Positions 23,794 to 32,534 of a DNA stretch of 35,599 nucleotides are shown here, piece by piece. Location of the stretch: positions 5,217 to 40,815 of the forward strand of contig MHKO01000059.1 of the NCBI GenBank assembly GCA_001818435.1, given 5' to 3'. Within the stretch, counting starts at the first letter, position 1. Each line of letters begins with the position of its first letter. Source of the DNA: Candidatus Komeilibacteria bacterium RIFCSPLOWO2_02_FULL_48_11 (GTDB taxonomy: Bacteria; Patescibacteriota; Patescibacteriia; UBA2169). The notes below the pieces were generated by a model. It did not search any database. It was not told where the DNA came from and was given only the letters and a program-made list of their open reading frames with translations. The translations under genes were made by a program, and so were the position numbers.

Positions 23794-24748
23794 ACTGCTC
23801 CGAATTATTGTCAAAATTAATTTTTTCCTTTACCAGATAAGTCGGCTTGTCCTGCCCCTCGTAATAAATGCGAGTCAACATCTCCGCCAGCAGACCCAAG
23901 AGAATAAACTGAATCGCGAGCAGGCCCAAAAACACGGTCAAAAGAGGCAGCGGGGTGGAAATGAATGATATATGATGCCACTCGCGCAGATAAACGGCCA
24001 ACAGTCCGGAACATAAACTTAACGCCAAAGAATAAAAGCCGACCTTGCCAAAAAAATGCATGGGCTTGGTGAAGTAATTGCTTAAAAATTTCACCACCAG
24101 CAGATCCAAGACAACCTTAAAGGTTCTGGAAATGCCATATTTTGTTTTGCCAAACTTGCGCGCGCGGTGATTGACAATAATCTCGGTTGTCTTGGCGCCA
24201 AACCAAGCCGCGTAAGCTGGCATAAACCGATGCATTTCGCCGTACAGCTTCACGTCTTTTATCACTTCGCGGCGATAGGCTTTCATAGTGCAACCATAAT
24301 CGTGCAGATGTATGCCGGTAATTTTGGAAATTAAAGCATTGGCCAGCCAAGAAGGAATTTTCCTCGACAACATTTTATCCTGCCTATGCTTGCGCCAGCC
24401 GGAAACGACGTCATACCCTTCATTCATTTTAGATATGAACAGCGGAATATCCTGCGGATCATTCTGTAAATCGGCATCCAGGGGAATTATAATTTCTCCC
24501 CGGGCGTGGTTGATGCCAGCCGCCAAGGCCGCGGTTTGGCCGAAATTCTTGCGAAAATTTATGACTTTCACCCACGGTTTATTTTTCGCCGCTTGCACCA
24601 ACACCGGCCAACTTTGGTCCCGCGAGCCATCATTGACAAAAATGGCTTCGAAACTGGCCCCAAATCCTGCCAGCGCCATCTCTATTTCACTAATAAGAAT
24701 CGGCAAATTTTCCTCTTCATTATAGACTGGGATAATTAATGAAATCAT
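23792..24748 (-). CDS. GT2 polyprenyl-phosphate glycosyltransferase with C-terminal membrane helices
   Basis: The 318-residue protein has a GT-A catalytic domain: ISLIIPVYNEEENLP (2-16), FVNDGSRDQSW (37-47), NFRKNFGQTAALAAGINHARG (64-84, in shorter blocks) and the metal motif DADLQNDP (91-98). Two hydrophobic helices (about 230-290) follow, the arrangement of GtrB/ArnC/dolichol-phosphate mannosyltransferase-like enzymes that load a sugar onto undecaprenyl phosphate. The frame is open to an ATG at 24781, but the ATG at 24748 is chosen because it lies one base after the rfbB stop and gives the normal Met-Ile-Ser-Leu start. Its end meets the terminator of the convergent plus-strand gene. Confidence 0.92.
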   Translation of the reverse strand: MISLIIPVYNEEENLPILISEIEMALAGFGASFEAIFVNDGSRDQSWPVLVQAAKNKPWVKVINFRKNFGQTAALAAGINHARGEIIIPLDADLQNDPQDIPLFISKMNEGYDVVSGWRKHRQDKMLSRKIPSWLANALISKITGIHLHDYGCTMKAYRREVIKDVKLYGEMHRFMPAYAAWFGAKTTEIIVNHRARKFGKTKYGISRTFKVVLDLLVVKFLSNYFTKPMHFFGKVGFYSLALSLCSGLLAVYLREWHHISFISTPLPLLTVFLGLLAIQFILLGLLAEMLTRIYYEGQDKPTYLVKEKINFDNNSEQ

Positions 24749-24749
24749 A

Positions 24750-25802
24750 TTAGTTCCATTGCGCCTTAGATTGGCGTTCATAAAGATTAGCGTATTCTTT
24801 AGTCTGTTTAACTTTTTGCCACCAACTCTTATTATTCAAATACCAGGCCACGACATCATCAATGCTTTCCTCTAAAACGTAATTACGCTGCCAAGACAAC
24901 TGTTTCTCTAATTTGCTAGAATCAACCGCGTAGCGCATATCGCCGCCCGGTCGGCCACCAATATGATTCCTATGTTTGGCTAATTCCACCTGTAAACTTT
25001 TTGCGATTAACTCTAAAATTTCCAGCACGCTTTTTTCCTCACCCGCGACATTATAGGTTTCAAAAATTGTGCCCTGATGAATAATCAGATCAATCGCCGC
25101 GCAAAAATCTAAAACATGCAACCAGCTCCTGATTTGTTGCCCATTGCCATGAATCGGGATCAATTTGCCTTCAATAATATTAGATACAGCCAAAGGAATT
25201 AATTTTTCCGGATATTGATAAGGCCCATAGTTATTAGATCCCCGGACGATTATAGCCGGGGTGGCAAATGTCCGCATATAAGACTTGACTAACATCTCGG
25301 CCCCGGCCTTAGACGCGGCATAGGGATTAGACGGGTTCAAAAGCGTCTCTTCGTTGGAAAAACCAATTGGTACATCGCCATAGACTTCGTCAGTTGAGAT
25401 ATGTACCAATTGAGTGCCCGGATATTTTCTAATAGTTTCAATCAAATTGCGCGTGCCGTTAATATTGGTTTCAATAAAATCCGAAACATTAAAAATCGAG
25501 CGGTCAACGTGCGTCTCGGCCGCAAAATGAACTACATATTTAAACCTGTATTCTTGAAAAATTTTATCTAAAAGATCCTTATCGCAGACGTTCCCCAAGA
25601 TAAAAGTATAGCGATCGCCTCCCGGTTCTTTGGCAACCTTCTCTTGCACATCAATTAAATTCTCTTTATTACCAGCGTAGGTCAACGCGTCCAGGTTCAC
25701 AATCCGGTATTCCGGATATTTAAAAAACAGGTGCCGAATAAAATTGGAGCCGATAAATCCGCACCCGCCGGTAATTAATATATTAGTGTAATTATCTGAC
25801 AT
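24750..25802 (-). CDS. rfbB: dTDP-glucose 4,6-dehydratase
   Basis: A 350-residue extended short-chain dehydrogenase. It has NAD-binding Gly12-Gly-Cys-Gly-Phe-Ile-Gly18, FAAETHVDRS (93-102), the catalytic Thr137-Asp138-Glu139 in HISTDEVYGD, and Tyr161-Ala-Ala-Ser-Lys165. GSNNYGPYQYPEKLIPL and NGQQIRSWLHVLDFC are the substrate-binding segments of RfbB/RmlB. It converts dTDP-glucose to dTDP-4-keto-6-deoxyglucose, the entry to many deoxy sugars. The partners RmlA, RmlC and RmlD are not in this window. It follows the epimerase/reductase gene with a 2-base gap, so the product may pass to that enzyme; the 3-dehydratase-like protein at 7650-8957 could act on the same type of 4-keto sugar. Confidence 0.95.
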   Translation of the reverse strand: MSDNYTNILITGGCGFIGSNFIRHLFFKYPEYRIVNLDALTYAGNKENLIDVQEKVAKEPGGDRYTFILGNVCDKDLLDKIFQEYRFKYVVHFAAETHVDRSIFNVSDFIETNINGTRNLIETIRKYPGTQLVHISTDEVYGDVPIGFSNEETLLNPSNPYAASKAGAEMLVKSYMRTFATPAIIVRGSNNYGPYQYPEKLIPLAVSNIIEGKLIPIHGNGQQIRSWLHVLDFCAAIDLIIHQGTIFETYNVAGEEKSVLEILELIAKSLQVELAKHRNHIGGRPGGDMRYAVDSSKLEKQLSWQRNYVLEESIDDVVAWYLNNKSWWQKVKQTKEYANLYERQSKAQWN

Positions 25803-25804
25803 AT

Positions 25805-26737
25805 TTATAGATGATTTTTATACCACTCGATTGTCTCTTTTATCCCCTTTTCCAGACTGTATTTTGGATGCCAAGCAAGGTTTGCGTATGTTTTTGTCAT
25901 ATCCGCTACGCACATGGCGCTGTCATAAGAAGCGCCATGATGCGAGCCCCATTTCACCGCGCTAGTCGAGCTTGTTTCTTTTATGACCAAATTGACAAGT
26001 CCGCCAATGGTTGTCAGCTTCCCGCTGCCGGCATTAAAAGTTTCTCCCGGAAAATCCTTCGCCCTTGACGCCACTATCAAATAAATATCCATTATATCTT
26101 TAATATAAATAAGATCCCGGGAAACAGCTGGCGAGGTTAAGCTGATGTCTTCATTTTTAAGGGCTTTGGTTATAATCTCATAGACTAGCCTCCCGGGTTG
26201 CATGCTGGGGCCAAAAGGCGTAAAAAGGCGCAGAGTGACGATCGGTTTGTTCCTCAATTTCGCCACTGACCGGGCGTAGTGTTCGGCGGCTAATTTAGTA
26301 ATGCTATATATCTCCGGCGGCTCGCTTGAGTCGCTCTCTTTGATTGGTTTTGATTTAACGCCATATTCTAAAAAGCTTCCGGTGTTTATAAAAAAATCAT
26401 AGTCAATATCGGCCGCGGCTTCAATCAAATTGGTGGTGCCCAGCAAGTTGTCTAGGATAACGTCCTTATTGCTGGCTGTGATTCCGCTGAATATATTTGA
26501 CACGGCTAAATGAAAAATACCAGCCGGTTTAATTAAGCGAATAATTTTTTCCAGTTCCTTAAACTTTCTCAAGTCGCCTTGATGCACTTTCAGCTTCGGC
26601 AAAATATCTTTTATCCGCCAAGGTGCGGCAAGGGCACGAGTCAAAATATGAACCTCATAATTCTCCTCGATCAATTTTCTGATTAAATTCGAACCGACAA
26701 AACCAGTGGCCCCGGTTATGAATACCCTTTTTGTCAT
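25805..26737 (-). CDS. NAD-dependent nucleotide-sugar epimerase/4-ketoreductase (extended SDR)
   Basis: The 310-residue protein has the SDR nucleotide loop Gly9-Ala-Thr-Gly-Phe-Val-Gly15, HLAVSN at 76-81, a catalytic Ser121 in TGSFLEYG, and Tyr144-Ser-Ile-Thr-Lys148. The C-terminal part includes SRDLIYIKDIMDIYL near 207-221, typical of nucleotide-sugar SDRs. The overall pattern is closer to 4-ketoreductases such as those for abequose- or 6-deoxy-type sugars than to UDP-glucose 4-epimerase, but this is judged by eye. It lies 2 bases from rfbB and 1 base from the GT4 gene. The substrate is unknown. Confidence 0.86.
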   Translation of the reverse strand: MTKRVFITGATGFVGSNLIRKLIEENYEVHILTRALAAPWRIKDILPKLKVHQGDLRKFKELEKIIRLIKPAGIFHLAVSNIFSGITASNKDVILDNLLGTTNLIEAAADIDYDFFINTGSFLEYGVKSKPIKESDSSEPPEIYSITKLAAEHYARSVAKLRNKPIVTLRLFTPFGPSMQPGRLVYEIITKALKNEDISLTSPAVSRDLIYIKDIMDIYLIVASRAKDFPGETFNAGSGKLTTIGGLVNLVIKETSSTSAVKWGSHHGASYDSAMCVADMTKTYANLAWHPKYSLEKGIKETIEWYKNHL

Positions 26738-26738
26738 A

Positions 26739-27896
26739 TTATTTATTTAACCCCATATTAACGGAATAGGCAAGTATAAAACGCCTTATTAATTTACCCC
26801 TGTTTTCCCAACTATATTGGCCAACCTTAGCTTGCGCCAAACGCGCCCGTTCTAATAAAGATGCTTGATTATTAATACTAGTTATAATTTTTTGTCGCAG
26901 ATCAAGACTGTCGTCGGGAGTAAAAAAGACTGCCTCTTTGGAATCTAAAACCTCGCGGATCGAGGGCAAGTCAGAAGCGATAATGGGTGAGCCTGAAACC
27001 ATGTACTCAAATAATTTTAAGGGCGAGGTATAGCGCGAAGAAATTTTTTCTTTGGCGCTGTTGGGAATTACCAAGATATCGGCGGCGGAGAGCCAAGCGG
27101 GTATTTCTATCTGCGGACGATGACCCATAATATGAATATTGGCGGCCCGATATTCCTTATCAAATTTGGCCACGTCTTCTTTTGTTCCGCCGACAAGATA
27201 CACGTGAATATCCTCGGGTAGTTTTAGGGCCGCGCGCGCCAGGATATCCGCTCCTTTCCACTCGTACAAATGACCGGCATAGAGAACCATCTTCTGCTGT
27301 AATGGAATCGCCAGCCCTGAGCGCGCCTCCTGCCTGGTCAAATTATTGTCAAATCTGGCGGCATTAAATCCATCGCGGGCAACCAATATCTTTTTCTTAT
27401 CCACGCCCCACCCCACCAAATCATCCCGCAACCCGTTGCTGATGACTATCAATCCCCGCGCACGCTGCCAAGCGCGCCGATGCAACCAAGTCGGCCGATT
27501 TGGCAGGCTATGGACCTCGTAAAATACCAGCCTGATACAAGCCAGAACAGCCGCTACATAAAAATCCCGCGTGTAGATAATATCGCCGCTCTTACCGACA
27601 AACCAGGCGTAAATCAAAGACGAGATTGTAAAACTGCCGGCTTGAAGCATGAAAAAGAATGTTTTAAAAAACGACAACCACAACAAATCCAAACAAAAAA
27701 TTTCTTTGAACGAAAAAGTCCGCGCCAAGTCATAATACAAAAATGGATTTTTATGATTAACGCCAATCCGGCGGGCGGAAACAAGCGCAACCTCTGTCTT
27801 TGGCCATTGTGAAAAAGCACGGCAATTTTCCATAATCTGCGCGCCATGAGCCTTTTCTGTGGGCAGGCGGACATTGGAAATATATAACAATCTCAT
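26739..27896 (-). CDS. GT4 family glycosyltransferase
   Basis: A 385-residue GT-B glycosyltransferase. The N-terminus RLLYISNVRLPTEKAHGAQI (2-21) has the Lys-Ala-His-Gly acceptor loop seen in many bacterial GT4 enzymes. The second domain starts KMVLYAGHLYEWKGADILA (202-220). The donor-site region PLKLFEYMVSGSPIIASDLP (292-311) carries Glu297, the second Glu of the Glu-x7-Glu pattern; the first position is Arg289 or nearby and is not a clear Glu, a small deviation. The gene overlaps the preceding methyltransferase as ATGA and abuts the epimerase gene, so all belong to one transcript. Confidence 0.92.
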   Translation of the reverse strand: MRLLYISNVRLPTEKAHGAQIMENCRAFSQWPKTEVALVSARRIGVNHKNPFLYYDLARTFSFKEIFCLDLLWLSFFKTFFFMLQAGSFTISSLIYAWFVGKSGDIIYTRDFYVAAVLACIRLVFYEVHSLPNRPTWLHRRAWQRARGLIVISNGLRDDLVGWGVDKKKILVARDGFNAARFDNNLTRQEARSGLAIPLQQKMVLYAGHLYEWKGADILARAALKLPEDIHVYLVGGTKEDVAKFDKEYRAANIHIMGHRPQIEIPAWLSAADILVIPNSAKEKISSRYTSPLKLFEYMVSGSPIIASDLPSIREVLDSKEAVFFTPDDSLDLRQKIITSINNQASLLERARLAQAKVGQYSWENRGKLIRRFILAYSVNMGLNK

Positions 27897-28558
27897 ACCT
27901 TGGGGTTAGTTGGTAAATTATGGGTCACGCAGGCGAAACTTAACCGTTTATCCTCAATAAAATTAATTTCCCCGAACTTCCCGGCCAAAAAACCCAACCA
28001 CTCTTTTTTGGTGTAATAAAAATGTTTCGGGCAACGCTGGGAAAGTAAATACAATATATGGATATACCGTAAAATAGAAAACTTTCTTTCCGTCAAAGAA
28101 AAAACGATATAGGGGCTCCTTATATTTTTAAATAACGAGATTATTTCTTCGGCCGTTAAATAATCAAGAAACCCCATCCCCACCGTAATATCAGCCGCCG
28201 GCAACTGGGCTGATATGGCGTCGATACGGTAAAATTCGCATTGATAGGCCAAGCCCATCTCTTGGCTTAATTTTTTGGCCCGGTTAATGGCTTGTTCGGA
28301 AATATCCAGGCCAATAATTTTTTTCACTTTACTATTCTTGCACAAATCAAAGGCAAAATAACCCGAACCGCAACCGAGTTCCAACACTACCTTGCCATCG
28401 ACCAAAGGCAATATGGTTTCCAAAACAGTTTTATTACGAAACAAAACCGGCTTCCTAAAATAAGAAGCCAATCTTTCAATAAAAGAAAGATGGCTCGCGC
28501 CATGCATCGAATCTTCCCACTCGATAATTTTATTATTCCAATACTCTTTGCTGTTCAT
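27893..28558 (-). CDS. Class I SAM-dependent methyltransferase
   Basis: A 221-residue methyltransferase. Motif I is VVLELGCGSGYFAFDL (57-72); IIGLDISEQAINRAKKL follows near 85-101, with Asp binding the ribose; and PAADITVGMGFLDYLT gives motifs II to III. The N-terminus, KEYWNNKIIEWEDSMH, is typical of small glycan-locus methyltransferases. Its first 26 bases overlap the deacetylase gene and its TGA shares bases with the ATG of the GT4 gene, so the three are translationally coupled. The acceptor is unknown. Confidence 0.88.
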   Translation of the reverse strand: MNSKEYWNNKIIEWEDSMHGASHLSFIERLASYFRKPVLFRNKTVLETILPLVDGKVVLELGCGSGYFAFDLCKNSKVKKIIGLDISEQAINRAKKLSQEMGLAYQCEFYRIDAISAQLPAADITVGMGFLDYLTAEEIISLFKNIRSPYIVFSLTERKFSILRYIHILYLLSQRCPKHFYYTKKEWLGFLAGKFGEINFIEDKRLSFACVTHNLPTNPKV

Positions 28559-29393
28559 AGTAATGCTTGAATGATGTAAAGTTATGTTTTTTTAATAGCT
28601 CCTCAACTGAATTTAATATGTTGATTGTATAAGGAAGACACAACGGATTTTGTCTTAATATCTTTGTCACAAAAGAAAAGCCTCTGATTGTTTTGGTTTG
28701 GTACATCTGCCAAGGGTGGATAAATAGAATAGCGGGTTTATTCTTTTTGTTAACATGATTTATGAAGTAAGAAATTTTTGAGCCAAAAAGCGCTATAAAT
28801 AATCCGCTGCCAAAAGGCATTTGCTGGAACAGCATTTTTATTGATAAATTTTGCGGTAATAGCAAATCCTTTTTTCTGTTGGACCAAAAAGGTATAGCCG
28901 ATACCGGAATCTCCGCCACCCCGTCAATCGACTGAATCATATAATCGCCATAGGTGGATGAAGAATACGTAAATCCGTGTTGTACCAGCAATGACATGGC
29001 GGGCCGGGTAATGTAAATATTGGGAGCTCGAAATCCGGCGGGCTTGAATCTTTTAATAAAATCGGCCGACTGTTTTAATTCATTGGCCAATATTTCACTG
29101 TTGTATAAGATGGGATGGCTCTGAGTATGATAACCAATTTCATGCCCGGCCTCTATAATCGCCTCAATTGCCTCGGGGTACCAGTCGTAAATCTCGGCCA
29201 CGACAAAGAAAGTGGCTTTTTGATTATATTTTTTTAAAAGTTTAAGAATTTGCTCAATCGCCAAACAACTGTAATTGCTGTCTAAAAATTTTCTATCAGC
29301 GCTGCTTAAATTCCGATCCAATCTTAAGGCATCGTCATAAAAATGGACCCACGATTCAACATCAATTGATAAAATATTTTGTATATCCGCCAT
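28533..29393 (-). CDS. Polysaccharide deacetylase of the XrtA/PEP-CTERM-associated (DUF3473-like) type
   Basis: The 286-residue product has the NodB fold. The first Asp is Asp11 in SIDVESW, which replaces the classical TFDDG; HTQSHP (89-94) supplies the metal-binding His89 and His93; FRAPN (121-125) is motif 3; and LFIHPW (223-228) is motif 5. The DVE-S-W start and RAPN motif mark the subgroup found in exopolysaccharide loci. It removes acetyl groups from N-acetyl sugars of the glycan. The ATG at 29391-29393 lies just 22 bases from the divergent plus-strand methyltransferase start. The 3-prime end overlaps the next gene by 26 bases. Confidence 0.88.
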   Translation of the reverse strand: MADIQNILSIDVESWVHFYDDALRLDRNLSSADRKFLDSNYSCLAIEQILKLLKKYNQKATFFVVAEIYDWYPEAIEAIIEAGHEIGYHTQSHPILYNSEILANELKQSADFIKRFKPAGFRAPNIYITRPAMSLLVQHGFTYSSSTYGDYMIQSIDGVAEIPVSAIPFWSNRKKDLLLPQNLSIKMLFQQMPFGSGLFIALFGSKISYFINHVNKKNKPAILFIHPWQMYQTKTIRGFSFVTKILRQNPLCLPYTINILNSVEELLKKHNFTSFKHYYEQQRVLE

Positions 29394-29415
29394 ATTATAT
29401 TATAATTACGCCACT
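29394..29415. promoter_or_regulatory. Compact bidirectional -10 region between divergent genes
   Basis: Only 22 bases separate two divergent ATGs. TATAAT lies at 29401-29406 on the plus strand, placing the predicted start 2-3 bases before the ATG. Overlapping TATAAT boxes are present on the minus strand. The -35 matches on both strands are weak. If these are used, both transcripts would be essentially leaderless. Confidence 0.45.
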
Positions 29416-30063
29416 ATGTCTTTTTTGCATTCCCTGATCCAATTAGCGGCCAAATTGCCCGTTGATCTGAGTCAGTCTAAGTATAACCATTCGAGCAAAG
29501 GAAAACTTATCGCCTTGGCCCGCGTCCCCCAGGCATTACCCAGCGCCACGGCGTTGGATTTGGGATGTGGTGATGGATGGTGGTCGGACCAATTAAAACA
29601 TCTGGGTTTTGCCGTAACTGCTGTTGACCAAGAAAGAGAATACCCAAATAAAGATTCGGCTCAACGTTATAAAGACATGATTGCCATGAATTTAAATGAA
29701 CCATTGCCCTTGCCTGACGCTTCTTTTAATTTGGTGTGGTGCAGTGAGGTAATCGGATTTTTAAAAAACTATCAGCAAACTATAAAAGAAATACGGCGCG
29801 TGTTAGAACCGGGCGGAACCTTTATTTTTACCACCCCCAATTCATTTTCCTGGCTCCATTATTTTTTTAAAATGTTTGGCCTCTCTAATCAAGATTGGCA
29901 TCATGAGAAGCATATTAATTTCTTGCGTCTCAATGATATTAAACAACTTTTTCCCGAAGCGCAAGTATTCGGATATTTTCCTTATCTGATTATTAAAGCC
30001 ACTATTCAGTCAGGAGTGGGATTACTCTCACCCACTTTTGTTATTATCGGAAAAAAACAATAA
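29416..30063 (+). CDS. Class I SAM-dependent methyltransferase
   Basis: A 215-residue methyltransferase-11 protein. Motif I is TALDLGCGDGWW (45-56), VTAVDQE follows near 66-72, EPLPLPDASFNLVWCSEVIG spans about 95-114, and EIRRVLEPGGTFIFTTPN gives motifs III to IV. The C-terminus lacks extra domains. It is one of only three plus-strand genes in the window; its end is 3 bases from the stop of the convergent GT-C gene, with no visible terminator. The ATG follows a TATAAT box by 9 bases, which suggests a leaderless message. Its codon content resembles its neighbours, so it seems a native part of the locus that has been inverted. Confidence 0.9.
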   Translation: MSFLHSLIQLAAKLPVDLSQSKYNHSSKGKLIALARVPQALPSATALDLGCGDGWWSDQLKHLGFAVTAVDQEREYPNKDSAQRYKDMIAMNLNEPLPLPDASFNLVWCSEVIGFLKNYQQTIKEIRRVLEPGGTFIFTTPNSFSWLHYFFKMFGLSNQDWHHEKHINFLRLNDIKQLFPEAQVFGYFPYLIIKATIQSGVGLLSPTFVIIGKKQ

Positions 30064-30066
30064 AAA

Positions 30067-31533
30067 CTATCTTATTTTTTTGTAAATCATGACTTTTCCC
30101 TCAATAGTTTTATCCAGTGTATAATGCTCGTCAAGTATGGTTGCATATTTATCCTCCAGTTTACGGTCCGCCCCAAAAATAATGATACCCGGCAAATTAG
30201 CCGCAGATAAAGACAATGGATTTAAACCCAAATCTCGCAATCCGTAAGTCGAGATAGTCTGCAGCCGCCTGTGGGCGGGAATCAGCGCCGCCACCGGTGG
30301 CATATCAATCAAGCCGACTATTTCGTCTGGGCTGTAATTTTCTTGCACATAATTAAAAGTTGCCTGGGGTGCATTGGAATAAAATAATTTAGCGCCGGTA
30401 AAAAGATATACGAATTGGAACAATATCAGAAAACTAAAACAAACAATCGTCAGCAGGCGCGAATATCCGCGGGAAAAAAAACGATTTATTAAAACCTTTA
30501 ATGACGGCGCCAGTAAAATAAAAATTAACAACTGAACCGCCGCCAGATAATGAAAAATAGTTATATTTTTCAAAAAATAAAATATTGCTCCCAGACTGTA
30601 AAAGCCGGCCAATAAAAAAAGTGGCCGATTCTTTTTATAAAAATCTCTATCAAAATAAGCCGCAACCGTTACCACTAAGGCGAGAAGCGAAAAATAAACA
30701 AGCGTCGAGGAATGAGGCCAAGCGATAAGATTATTTTTGATATTAATGATTGAGTTTAATCCCTCTCTTTCATAAGGATTGGAAAAATGCGTGCCCAGCA
30801 CATTCCAGGTGGCTGGCGCCAACGCGGTTGCCGAATAAATCACAATCCAAACAATAAACGCCAAGAATGAGCTAGCGCCGAGTTTGAATAAATTGCTAAA
30901 AAAATTTCTTTTTTGCCAAAGCAAAAGCAGCACAAAAGCGGGAATAAAAAAAATAAAAACGGATGGTTTACTGATAATCGCCAGGCCTAAAAATATTCCG
31001 GCCATAAAGATATTGTTTTTGTGCAAATACCAAATCAGGCATAACAGAATAAAAACAAACCCGGGAATTTCGCCCATCACGCTCCGGCCATTGCCATAAA
31101 AAGAAGCGAAAGTGGCCACTAAAAACGTGGCCAATAAGGCCGTATCGGCTCCCCAAGTTTTCTGGGCAAAAATAAACAAACAAACGACGAGCGCCGTCAT
31201 CCAGACAAGCATATAAAGTCTGGCTTGTTCCAAGCCAAAACCGAAAATTTTAAAAACCAACGCCAGAGGTAAGGTGGTTGTATAACCGGTTGACCCAATA
31301 GTCGGCCCGCGCCCGGAAAATGTCAAAGGCGCCACCACAAGATCAAGTTGGCCGAATTCAGAAAAATTCCTAGCCAATTCTATATTAATTCCCTCGTCAT
31401 ACCAGACCGCCGGCTTAGTGGTAAGCGTCCGAGCCGAATAAACATTAACAAATATAATAATCAGGGCTAATCCTAACCAAACATAATTTTTTTTTATTAA
31501 TTCCATAGCAATTTTGTCACCATAATTCGACAT
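30067..31533 (-). CDS. ArnT/PMT-like GT-C glycosyltransferase, membrane protein
   Basis: The 488-residue protein has about eleven hydrophobic helices and the GT39/GT83-like first loop PAVWYDEGINIELARNFSEFG (41-61, given here in blocks), where Asp46-Glu47 is the catalytic pair facing the periplasm or outside. Such enzymes move a sugar from a polyprenyl-phosphate carrier to a lipid or protein acceptor. The neighbouring GT2 gene overlaps by 17 bases and would make the lipid-linked donor, the same pairing as ArnC with ArnT. The ATG at 31533 is used; Met10 at 31506 is an alternative that would remove the overlap. Confidence 0.87.
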   Translation of the reverse strand: MSNYGDKIAMELIKKNYVWLGLALIIIFVNVYSARTLTTKPAVWYDEGINIELARNFSEFGQLDLVVAPLTFSGRGPTIGSTGYTTTLPLALVFKIFGFGLEQARLYMLVWMTALVVCLFIFAQKTWGADTALLATFLVATFASFYGNGRSVMGEIPGFVFILLCLIWYLHKNNIFMAGIFLGLAIISKPSVFIFFIPAFVLLLLWQKRNFFSNLFKLGASSFLAFIVWIVIYSATALAPATWNVLGTHFSNPYEREGLNSIINIKNNLIAWPHSSTLVYFSLLALVVTVAAYFDRDFYKKNRPLFLLAGFYSLGAIFYFLKNITIFHYLAAVQLLIFILLAPSLKVLINRFFSRGYSRLLTIVCFSFLILFQFVYLFTGAKLFYSNAPQATFNYVQENYSPDEIVGLIDMPPVAALIPAHRRLQTISTYGLRDLGLNPLSLSAANLPGIIIFGADRKLEDKYATILDEHYTLDKTIEGKVMIYKKIR

Positions 31534-32452
31534 CTTTTATAAAACGAGGCCGGGCTTTAGTTTCTTTGTATATTTTTCCAATGTATTCTCCAACTACGCC
31601 TAGTCCGATAATTTGTAACCCGCCAACAAATAAAACAGCGGCCAGCAGCCACGACGCCAGACTGTTAGCCAATATATCGACCATAGTCAAAGCCATAACC
31701 GTCATTGCGCCCATCATAACAACAAAACCAATCAGAGTAATAATCCGGAGCGGAATGATACTAAAAGAAGTTATCCCGTCCCAAGCTAATTCCAGGAGCA
31801 TTTTAAAAGAATATTTCGACTGGCCGCCAGTACGTTCGTGAATCAGATATGGCATGGTTGTTGTCTTAAACCCAAGCAAGGAAAACATGCCACTTAGAAA
31901 AATATTGGCCTCACCGAATTCCACTAAAGCATCGACGGCTTTTCTACTGGCCAACCGAAAGTCCGAATCGTTCGATACGCCCAAAAATTTAATCATAGTA
32001 TTAAAGAGCGCGGTTCCGTATCTTTTGTACCAAGAATCTTTTCTGGGATTCTTTTTAACGCCATAAATCACCTCATACCCTTGGCTAAACCCGTCAATAA
32101 ATTTTTCCATAACCGATAAGTCGTCTTGTAAATCGGAATTAATGGTTATAAAACAATCCGCCCGCTCGCGGACGCTTAAGAGCCCCGCGATCACGGCGTG
32201 CTCCTGGCCAAAATTGCGCGACAACCGCAGCCCTTTGACACGGCTGTCTTGGACGTGTAATTTTTCGATTAAATCCCAAGTTTTATCGGTACTGCCGTCG
32301 TTGACAAAATAAATAAAACTGTCTGGGTGAATTTTCGATTTTTGGATTAAATCATCCAAAACCGCCAATAATTTTTTAGCAGATTCTTGGATAATGACTT
32401 CTTCATTAAAACAAGGAGATATAATGGCTAATTTGGGGGCGAGTAAACTCAT
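31517..32452 (-). CDS. GT2 polyprenyl-phosphate glycosyltransferase (GtrB/ArnC type)
   Basis: The 311-residue protein has LAIISPCFNEEVIIQ (8-22), FVNDGSTDKTWD (49-60), RLSRNFGQEHAVIAGL (76-91) and the metal-binding SDLQDD (106-111). Two C-terminal hydrophobic helices around 225-290 end in VGEYIGKIYKE, a very characteristic GtrB/ArnC tail. It loads a sugar from a nucleotide donor onto undecaprenyl phosphate. It overlaps the GT-C gene by 17 bases, so the two are probably produced together as donor synthase and transferase. The first base after an 83-base gap upstream is A/T-rich with no clear promoter. Confidence 0.93.
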   Translation of the reverse strand: MSLLAPKLAIISPCFNEEVIIQESAKKLLAVLDDLIQKSKIHPDSFIYFVNDGSTDKTWDLIEKLHVQDSRVKGLRLSRNFGQEHAVIAGLLSVRERADCFITINSDLQDDLSVMEKFIDGFSQGYEVIYGVKKNPRKDSWYKRYGTALFNTMIKFLGVSNDSDFRLASRKAVDALVEFGEANIFLSGMFSLLGFKTTTMPYLIHERTGGQSKYSFKMLLELAWDGITSFSIIPLRIITLIGFVVMMGAMTVMALTMVDILANSLASWLLAAVLFVGGLQIIGLGVVGEYIGKIYKETKARPRFIKDVELW

Positions 32453-32534
32453 AATAATTTGGATTTAGGCGTCGCGTCTAATAAATAATACTGATGAATA
32501 ATATCTCAAACTGCTGATTAAGTAAAGCCAAACT

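Noticed and set aside
24312..24725. 137-codon plus-strand open frame opposite the GT2 gene.
   Set aside because: Shadow of a strongly conserved GT2 catalytic domain; its composition does not look like a real protein.
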